Source: CAZUAQ01 sp964618455
GTDB taxonomy: Bacteria; Planctomycetota; Phycisphaerae; UBA1845; PWPN01
Direction: 5' to 3'
DNA: 30,669 nt
Assembly (NCBI GenBank): GCA_964618455.1
Contig: CAZUAQ010000060.1
Span: 1 to 30,669, forward strand
This document shows positions 25,572-30,669 of this stretch, piece after piece; positions within the stretch are counted from its first letter, which is position 1, and every line of letters begins with the position of its first letter. The position numbers and the translations under genes were made by a program. The notes beneath the pieces are model-generated. The model did no database searches. It saw nothing but the letters and a program-made list of their open reading frames with translations, and was not told the DNA's origin.

Positions 25572-26705
25572 ATGAACAACGAATTGATCCAACACAAGAG
25601 TGAAGTGACGCGTCCGACCCGGTACAAGTACCAGCGCCTGCGTGAGCGGCTCCGACAGGCGGTCCTGACCGGCGAACTCGTCGGTAAACTGCCCGGCGAA
25701 CGCGCTCTGGCCACCCGGTACAACGCCAACGCCAAGACGGTCAACAAGGCGCTGAGCGACCTGACCACCGAAGGGTTGCTCGTCCGCCACGTCGGGCGCG
25801 GCACCTTCGTCGCCGGAGACCAGCCGCATCTCGGCCACTCGCCCGGTAAGCATCTCCGCTTCGCCTGGCTGAGTACCACTCCCGGCTCCAACGGCGAACT
25901 CGAAACGCTCTTCAACCTGATCGACAACACGCTGACCGAATTGAATCATCGCATTGATCGCGTGAGCCCCCAGTTGGACGAAGCCGGCGCCATCAGTGGC
26001 CGCACGATCCCGCCCAGCCTCTCGCGCGATCTCGATGGCGTCGTGCTCTACGAATCAACCGCCTCGGTGGATCTCCTCGCCGATCTCCATCGCCGCCACG
26101 TGCCGACCATCCTGATCAATGCGACGCAGGACCAGTTGAAACTCGCGTCGGTGATGCCGGATTATTCACAAGGGGCATTCGAGTTGTGCGAGCAGCATGT
26201 CCGCCTCGGCCATCGGCGGATTCGCCTCGTCGTCGGGTCGGAGATGCGCTCGGCCGTCGAGCAGGCGGAGATGGGCTACCGCGCCGCCATGTCGCGTCAC
26301 GGCCTTCGTGCCGAGCCGATCGTCCGCGTCGATGCCGACATTGACTGGGCGGCACTCCTGCGGACCACCGCCAACGGCCCGACCGCCTTGGTCTGCCTCG
26401 GCAGCAAGCTCGCTGCCGAATCCATCCAGCACGGCATGGATCTCGGCCTGACCACGCCCGCCATGCTGAGCATCAACGCTATGGCGGCCCCGGGCGACAC
26501 GACGCTCGACGCGCGTTCGATCACCGGCTACGAATTCCTGCCGGAACGCGTCAGCCACTGGACGGTCGATCTCCTGCTGACGGCGTCGCCCGGCCAGTTG
26601 CCGCGTACCGTCATCGTCCCCGGTCAGTTGCACGATCGCGGATCGGCCGCGCCGCCCACACGCGAAGAAACCCGGACCGCCCAGCCGCAGGAATCGGTGG
26701 TCTGA
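25572..26705 (+). CDS. GntR-family transcription regulator with LacI-type sensor domain
   Basis: A 377-residue repressor/activator. Residues ~15-80 form a GntR winged helix-turn-helix (KYQRLRERLRQAVLTGEL, then LPGERALATRYNANAKTVNKAL and the wing GLLVRHVGRGTFV). Residues ~95-355 resemble a periplasmic-binding-protein/LacI ligand domain, including GAFELCEQHVRLGHRRIRLVVG, the equivalent of the LacI-family lid segment. Such AraR-type hybrids generally sense sugars. ATG 25572 is chosen for the strong GGGGAG upstream; in-frame starts at 25548 and 25515 also exist. The Ala/Pro/Thr-rich tail is probably disordered. Its target is unknown; the neighbouring transglutaminase gene is convergent and the GxGYxYP pair lies upstream. 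Confidence 0.88.
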   Translation: MNNELIQHKSEVTRPTRYKYQRLRERLRQAVLTGELVGKLPGERALATRYNANAKTVNKALSDLTTEGLLVRHVGRGTFVAGDQPHLGHSPGKHLRFAWLSTTPGSNGELETLFNLIDNTLTELNHRIDRVSPQLDEAGAISGRTIPPSLSRDLDGVVLYESTASVDLLADLHRRHVPTILINATQDQLKLASVMPDYSQGAFELCEQHVRLGHRRIRLVVGSEMRSAVEQAEMGYRAAMSRHGLRAEPIVRVDADIDWAALLRTTANGPTALVCLGSKLAAESIQHGMDLGLTTPAMLSINAMAAPGDTTLDARSITGYEFLPERVSHWTVDLLLTASPGQLPRTVIVPGQLHDRGSAAPPTREETRTAQPQESVV

Positions 26706-26754
26706 TCGCGAACACAACGACTGCGAGCGATACGCCGGCACACCTTCCGCCGAC

Positions 26755-27747
26755 TCACCTCGGCAGCGGGTAGTTCATCACACCGAACTGCCACAGGCTC
26801 TCGCCGATCGCTTCCGCTGAATTCGCCCCGAGGTTTTTGCGGATCTCCGCCGCGCGTTCGCGCGTCAACTTCGCCCGTGTTGCCTCGTCCTGGATGTACG
26901 CGAATCGCCCCCCCGCCAACGCCTCATCGTCCAGCGCGCAGATCTCCGCGAAACGCTGATGATACGCCTTGCCCGCCCAGAGCTTGCCTTCCCCCTTGTG
27001 ACACTCCGCCGCGCTCATGAGCTTGCCGTCGGGGCCCGGGAACACGCAGAACCAGCTCGCGTCCGCCATGTGCCACCGGCCCTCGGTATAGAACTCGGCG
27101 ACGACGTGGCCGTTCTTCTTGTCGGCGTAGAAAAGGAAGATGATCCGCGCGGGGATCCCTGCCACCTGGCACAGCCGGACGAACACGCGGGCCTGCTCGT
27201 TGCAGAAACCGATGCCGCTCTCGAGCAGGCCTTCGTCGTCGAGGGCGCGATTGGTCTGGCAGGCGGGACCGAGTGGCGCCATGAACGGATGCCGCACGCG
27301 CGGCGGAAGCGCCTTGGTCAGCAGGATCACCGCCTTTTCCGTGTCGTCCTCAACCCCCGCCGTGTATTCCGCCACGATCGCCTCGCAGGTCGGCAGCGTC
27401 CCCTTGACGTAATGCACGTCGGTCGGCGTGTAGTCGCTGTAGAGATACTTGGCGGTCTCGGGGCGGTAGGCGATGAAGTGATTGGCCTGCCAGAAATCGA
27501 TGCCCCAGGTGGCGGCGCCGATGGGCTCGGGGCGACCGGTATAGGGTGCGGGCAGGCCGTGGCGTCCGCGGTAAGGCCGGAAGCGCTCGGGCACCTCTTC
27601 CCGGGCCCACTCCGGGCACTGGAGCATCATCTCCTCGTAGCTGTACATCGACGGCTTGGCGTGCTCGTCGGCCGCGACCGCCGCCAGCGCACCCGGCATC
27701 AGCATCCACGTCATCATGAGGGCGATCGAACGTCGGGGAATCGGCAT
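26755..27747 (-). CDS. Secreted transglutaminase-like protein
   Basis: A 330-residue exported protein. The start at 27747 is taken because it gives a clean signal peptide (MPIPRRSIALMMTWMLMPGALAAVAA) and has AGGAG six bases upstream; the frame continues open to 27894. The transglutaminase-like domain carries a complete Cys-His-Asp triad: GIGFCNEQARVFVRLC (Cys182), KNGHVVAEF (His214) and WHMADAS (Asp229). It would act outside the inner membrane, most likely as a protease-fold enzyme on proteins or peptides. It is the second member of this fold in the window and lacks the membrane segments of the one at 22.2-23.1 kb. It is convergent with the GntR-type regulator gene (49-base gap). Confidence 0.85.
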   Translation of the reverse strand: MPIPRRSIALMMTWMLMPGALAAVAADEHAKPSMYSYEEMMLQCPEWAREEVPERFRPYRGRHGLPAPYTGRPEPIGAATWGIDFWQANHFIAYRPETAKYLYSDYTPTDVHYVKGTLPTCEAIVAEYTAGVEDDTEKAVILLTKALPPRVRHPFMAPLGPACQTNRALDDEGLLESGIGFCNEQARVFVRLCQVAGIPARIIFLFYADKKNGHVVAEFYTEGRWHMADASWFCVFPGPDGKLMSAAECHKGEGKLWAGKAYHQRFAEICALDDEALAGGRFAYIQDEATRAKLTRERAAEIRKNLGANSAEAIGESLWQFGVMNYPLPR

Positions 27748-27923
27748 GGCGAACTCCTGTGAGATCGGCGTCAACGCCGCAGGCGGGTCAGGCGAATCAG
27801 AAAGCGATGATACCGGCATGGGTCGGCAGAGTTCAATCGCCGAGGAGAAGATACTTGTTGCCATCCTCGGCCCGATGGGATCCGTGACGCACACGTGGTT
27901 TTCATTCGCGCTTCACAGCCGAC

Positions 27924-28226
27924 TCACAGCTGGGTCATATAAGTCATGCTCCGGATCACGATGACCAGGACCAACAACACGTTCGTCGAAGCGAACACGT
28001 GAGCACATCTCGACCGACTTCGCCACGCCGGCACCAATCCCGCAGGTAGACCGATCACGGCAAAGAGCGTGACCAACCAAGCGGGACCGGTGAACGGTCC
28101 TAACGAAAAAGGCTCGCGGGCACTCTGTGCGAACAGGGCAACACACATGAACATGAGGATGGCACAGATCACGGCGCTCACGAGTAGGGCCGGCTTCCGC
28201 TGCGCATTTGATGCATTCACCGCCAA
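27924..28226 (-). CDS. Small three-helix membrane protein, unknown function
   Basis: A 100-residue protein with three hydrophobic segments (residues ~13-33, ~48-68 and ~75-95) and positively charged residues in the short loops. No family recognised. The TTG start at 28226 has GGAG five bases upstream; a GTG two codons later is also possible. It lies 176 bases upstream of the secreted transglutaminase-like gene, at the edge of the AT-richer accessory patch. Because the helices and ribosome site agree, I think it is a real gene. Confidence 0.55.
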   Translation of the reverse strand: MAVNASNAQRKPALLVSAVICAILMFMCVALFAQSAREPFSLGPFTGPAWLVTLFAVIGLPAGLVPAWRSRSRCAHVFASTNVLLVLVIVIRSMTYMTQL

Positions 28227-28285
28227 GGAATCTCCAGGCTTCTGACTTTCATTTTGGATTATGCCAATTGTCCTGGGTGTATGAA

Positions 28286-28299
28286 GGGGACGTAGCTAG
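28286..28299 (+). repeat. Left copy of 14-bp inverted repeat
   Basis: GGGGACGTAGCTAG. Its exact reverse complement CTAGCTACGTCCCC is at 29346-29359. The two copies bound a ~1.07-kb patch of lower GC. Both are preceded or followed by CTGGGTGT in direct orientation (28273-28280 and 29337-29344). Exact 14-base identity is seen; the element type is unknown. Confidence 0.6.
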
Positions 28300-28306
28300 T
28301 TTGTGG

Positions 28307-28339
28307 ATCCCTGAAAAGACTTCCGACCCCATAATGCCC
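28307..28339 (+). repeat. Coding direct repeat, copy A
   Basis: 33 bases that read IPEKTSDPIMP. Copy B is at 28921-28953 and reads IPEKTPDPMMP. 28 of 33 bases agree; four of the five changes are at third codon positions, so the repeat was under selection as protein. Copy A is preceded by SLW, copy B by GL (one codon fewer). Confidence 0.65.
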
Positions 28340-28388
28340 ACTGGTTACAGCGCAGTCGAGCGCGCCAACAGCTGGGAGAGCACTCTCC

Positions 28389-28613
28389 GTGGCCGTGGGG
28401 GGAGCGGTTGCGGAGTTGGCCTTGAGTCAGGCCTTTGCAGGACGTTCATTGTATACTGCCTTGATACCAAGGTCCTTTATAGAAGAGGCACGAAAGGCAG
28501 GTCTATTGACCGAATCAATTACTCTTTTGCAGCCAGCAGGCGTCAAAGTAAGCACAATTGCCTTTCGCCCACAGGTTGTAGAATTTATACTACCTCTTTT
28601 TAGGCCACTTTGA
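28389..28613 (+). CDS. Small ORF, possible detached toxin-tip remnant
   Basis: 74 codons from a GTG; the frame is open without a start codon back to 28335. No family recognised. The protein has a small-residue-rich N-terminus (GGAVAELALSQAFAGRSLY) and a more ordered end (SFIEEARKAGLLTES...). Copy A of the coding repeat lies just upstream in another frame; removing one G from the GGGGGG run at 28397-28402 would join the two frames, so this may be a broken gene in which a conserved junction led into this domain. Base composition is richer in A/T than the core genes. The stop is 15 bases before the next ORF, and GAGG lies in that gap. Confidence 0.4.
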   Translation: MAVGGAVAELALSQAFAGRSLYTALIPRSFIEEARKAGLLTESITLLQPAGVKVSTIAFRPQVVEFILPLFRPL

Positions 28614-28628
28614 CCGATCGAGGCTCAT

Positions 28629-28907
28629 ATGGAATGGTGCTGTGTACAATTCAAGAATTTTTTTGAGAGTGCGGGACACAAAGGTATCGGCATTCATGTG
28701 GAACAGATGTATAATAAAAAACCAACTTTTCTGATCCAGTTTCGTATCGCTGATCAAGATGTTCATGTACAAGTTAATGCAGATGCACCGGTAACGCTTG
28801 CTGCGCAAACAGGAATTCGCTTCTGCCCGTGGTGTGGAATCGGCCTCAGTGATAAATATGAATCAATCGCTGAGAATATGTACAGACCTGATTTGAGCAT
28901 AACTTGA
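28629..28907 (+). CDS. Small cytoplasmic protein with CPWCG motif, possible immunity protein
   Basis: 92 residues with no signal peptide or membrane segment. It begins MEWCCVQFKNFFESAGHKGI and ends with IRFCPWCGIGLSDKY, whose CxxC pair could be half of a metal site. The low-GC codon use differs from the core genes nearby. ATG 28629 has GAGG five bases upstream. Its position, immediately after a small ORF and followed by copy B of the coding repeat, fits the immunity gene of a displaced toxin-tip cassette. I do not recognise the family with certainty. Confidence 0.55.
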   Translation: MEWCCVQFKNFFESAGHKGIGIHVEQMYNKKPTFLIQFRIADQDVHVQVNADAPVTLAAQTGIRFCPWCGIGLSDKYESIAENMYRPDLSIT

Positions 28908-28911
28908 GTGA

Positions 28912-29022
28912 TGCGGTTTGATTCCTGAAAAGACTCCCGATCCCATGATGCCTCATGAAAACAGCCAGGCAACGACATTTTGGACTGCCTCCGGCCGTGG
29001 AACGTGTAATGGTTCAGCCTGA
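28912..29022 (+). pseudogene. Second junction fragment carrying coding repeat copy B
   Basis: An open frame of 36 codons with no proper start reads GLIPEKTPDPMMPHENSQ and stops at TGA 29020-29022, inside the left arm of the perfect 19-bp hairpin. It shares IPEKTxDPxMP with copy A and then diverges. This is what a truncated second toxin-junction fragment would look like. Confidence 0.4.
28921..28953 (+). repeat. Coding direct repeat, copy B
   Basis: Partner of copy A at 28307-28339, 614 bases away in the same orientation. It differs from A by five transitions, mostly silent. Confidence 0.65.
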
Positions 29023-29050
29023 CTCTCCAATTCAGGCTGAACCATTACAC
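29004..29050. terminator. Perfect 19-bp inverted repeat, possible bidirectional terminator
   Basis: GTGTAATGGTTCAGCCTGA (29004-29022) and its exact reverse complement (29032-29050) are separated by nine bases (CTCTCCAAT). A + strand frame stops at TGA 29020-29022 in the left arm, and a - strand frame stops at TAA (29045-29047) in the right arm. It therefore lies just where two convergent genes end. No T-run follows on either side, so it is either an unusual terminator or a transposon-derived palindrome. Confidence 0.6.
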
Positions 29051-29267
29051 CGCGCGGCTTATGAATCCCGATGTTGTGATGTAAAGAAAAAGAGCCATCG
29101 CCCCCGTTAAGAGCGCCGAGAGAAAGATGAGGACGCCGATGATTCTTGCTGCATTGACCAATTCCCAAGCCCCCAAAGCGCGACCTATCCTCTACCTCGT
29201 GCCCAATTACAATCGCTTGTCGACCATAATCTATCAGAATCTGACGCACACCTATCGTGCCCAACAC
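29045..29267 (-). pseudogene. Frameshifted small membrane protein remnant
   Basis: Two - strand frames appear to be one broken gene. The first (from GTG 29267) reads MLGTIGVRQILIDYGRQAIV... to RSRFGG. The second reads WELVNAARIIGVLIFLSALL and continues through a convincing membrane helix to a TAA at 29045-29047. They meet at a run of five C (five G on the coding strand) at 29170-29174; removing one base gives a continuous ~73-residue protein. It may be a true pseudogene or a homopolymer sequencing error. No family recognised. Confidence 0.4.
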
Positions 29268-29484
29268 AGCTCAAGGCGACACAACGCCTCACACATCGCC
29301 GCAACGCGGCGACAGTCGTTAGCTCAGGGGCCAACTCTGGGTGTCCTAGCTACGTCCCCGTTTTGCCCCCCAGGACCGTGATTGGACATATAAAAGGACG
29401 AAAGACCATGAGTCCCCAACACTGGCCACGTACCGATCCCTGGGACCGTTCCCGTTTCGCCCCCCCTTCGCCTGCTTATCATAT
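29268..29484. other. Non-coding stretch with REP-like short repeats
   Basis: No credible gene. It contains the right copy of the 14-bp inverted repeat (29346-29359) and two related 20-base units: 29352-29371 and 29446-29465, both of the form CGT(C/T)CCCGTTT(T/C)GCCCCCC, 17 of 20 bases alike. Such short GC-rich units resemble REP-type or miniature mobile elements. That reading is inference. Confidence 0.4.
29346..29359 (-). repeat. Right copy of 14-bp inverted repeat
   Basis: CTAGCTACGTCCCC, the exact reverse complement of 28286-28299. It is followed by GTTTTGCCCCCC, part of the REP-like unit described for this gap. Confidence 0.6.
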
Positions 29485-29934
29485 CTATTCTTCCTGACTG
29501 TTCTCTTGTATGACATTTCTGAGATTCCGTCTACTCATCTTCCATTTACGGCCAGCTGAATCCATCACGTAGATTCTCTGTAGACTGTCATTGACACACT
29601 CCAGATCGTGGGACGGATGGATGAAGTACTCGCTTTCTTTCAGCATCGTAGGCAGACCATTAACCTTGAATAACAACCCTCGTCTTTCCCCCACTGTTTC
29701 ATCAAGCATTCCGTAGATACCCTTTACTAAGATGGGTCGCTTCCCAACGTTAGTGATGGTTATTACAAGATAAGTCCTATCAGTATGATCGGGGTACATT
29801 TTCCCGATCATGCCAGTAACCTTTAATATTCCCCGATCTTGGCGGTCTCGGATAACATTCCACGTTATAGCGACTGTTGAGACAATTGCGCCCCACACTG
29901 CGAGAAAGCTGGTTAGATTTCCTTCAGCAACCAT
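29485..29934 (-). CDS. Accessory membrane-anchored protein, unknown function
   Basis: 149 residues. One N-terminal membrane helix (SFLAVWGAIVSTVAITWNVI, residues ~6-25) is followed by a charged stretch (RDRQDRG) and a beta-rich soluble domain (LVITITNVGKRPILVKGIYG). This helix-plus-beta-sandwich layout is common among orphan accessory proteins. ATG 29934 is chosen over an upstream GTG at 29970 because AGGTGA lies just before it. The gene is clearly more A/T-rich than clpB next to it, which suggests recent acquisition. It ends 78 bases downstream of the clpB stop, on the same strand. No function can be assigned. Confidence 0.65.
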   Translation of the reverse strand: MVAEGNLTSFLAVWGAIVSTVAITWNVIRDRQDRGILKVTGMIGKMYPDHTDRTYLVITITNVGKRPILVKGIYGMLDETVGERRGLLFKVNGLPTMLKESEYFIHPSHDLECVNDSLQRIYVMDSAGRKWKMSRRNLRNVIQENSQEE

Positions 29935-30012
29935 ATTGTTCACCTGTTTGGGTGCGTTCTGAAGGCACACCGCCTGTGAACCAGTAAACTGGATCGACTT
30001 CTGCCACTCGAC

Positions 30013-30669
<657 letters not shown>

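Noticed and set aside
28208..28603. 131-codon + strand frame across the accessory patch as one protein
   Set aside because: Only the segment with IPEKTSDPIMP looks coding; after the G run the better protein is in another frame.
28953..29267. 104-residue - strand ORF as an intact protein
   Set aside because: Its second half is the out-of-frame shadow of a better membrane-helix frame; treated as a frameshifted remnant.
28286..29359. A complete insertion sequence
   Set aside because: No transposase-like protein is encoded between the inverted repeats and no target duplication is evident.

Overview
The window is a GC-rich bacterial chromosome segment with about 21 confident protein genes, bounded by two truncated housekeeping genes: the C-terminal half of a type I glutamine synthetase on the left (+ strand) and the C-terminal third of ClpB on the right (- strand). 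The mix of genes points to Planctomycetota or a neighbouring PVC/Phycisphaerae-like lineage: a TMTC-like GT-C membrane protein, a GxGYxYP-family putative glycoside hydrolase, a PANK4-type DUF89 phosphatase, weak Shine-Dalgarno use and a probably leaderless guaA. This is inference from family content; there is no rRNA or tRNA in the window to confirm it.

Layout. 1-0.8 kb: glnA end and a clear intrinsic terminator. 0.9-2.8 kb: polytopic TMTC/GT-C-like membrane protein. 2.8-6.3 kb: a tight + strand cluster of guaA, a CbiX/SirB-type chelatase with a cysteine-rich tail, a YbgC-like thioesterase and a DUF89/PANK4-like phosphatase. 6.3-8.8 kb: - strand operon of a TPR-SPOR lipoprotein followed by a Wzx/MATE-like flippase. 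8.9-13.2 kb: + strand acyl-CoA/AMP ligase, VWA protein, UROD-like protein and tandem-ACT protein. 13.3-20.2 kb: - strand CDGSH protein, tilS, GT-C glycosyltransferase-like protein and a 1226-residue AsmA-like protein, which suggests a cell-envelope theme. 20.3-23.1 kb: GxGYxYP protein translationally coupled to a membrane transglutaminase-like protein. 23.1-25.3 kb: a highly structured intergenic RNA candidate followed by sppA. 25.3-26.7 kb: a GntR/LacI-hybrid regulator behind a structured leader. 26.8-28.2 kb: secreted transglutaminase-like protein and a small three-TM protein (- strand). 28.2-30.0 kb: an AT-richer accessory patch. 30.0 kb to the end: clpB.

Three places look most likely to hold undescribed biology. 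First, the sppA upstream region (23.2-23.4 kb) folds on inspection into several perfect stems between a TATAAT box and a T-run. Second, the accessory patch (28.2-29.5 kb) looks like a decayed toxin-tip/immunity cassette: two copies of a coding repeat (IPEKTxDPxMP) flank a small ORF pair, followed by a perfect 19-bp hairpin in which two convergent reading frames stop, all between inverted 14-bp repeats. Third, the GntR-gene leader carries two exact 7-nt complements of its own ribosome binding site inside nested stems. All are predictions from reading the sequence; no search or folding program was run.
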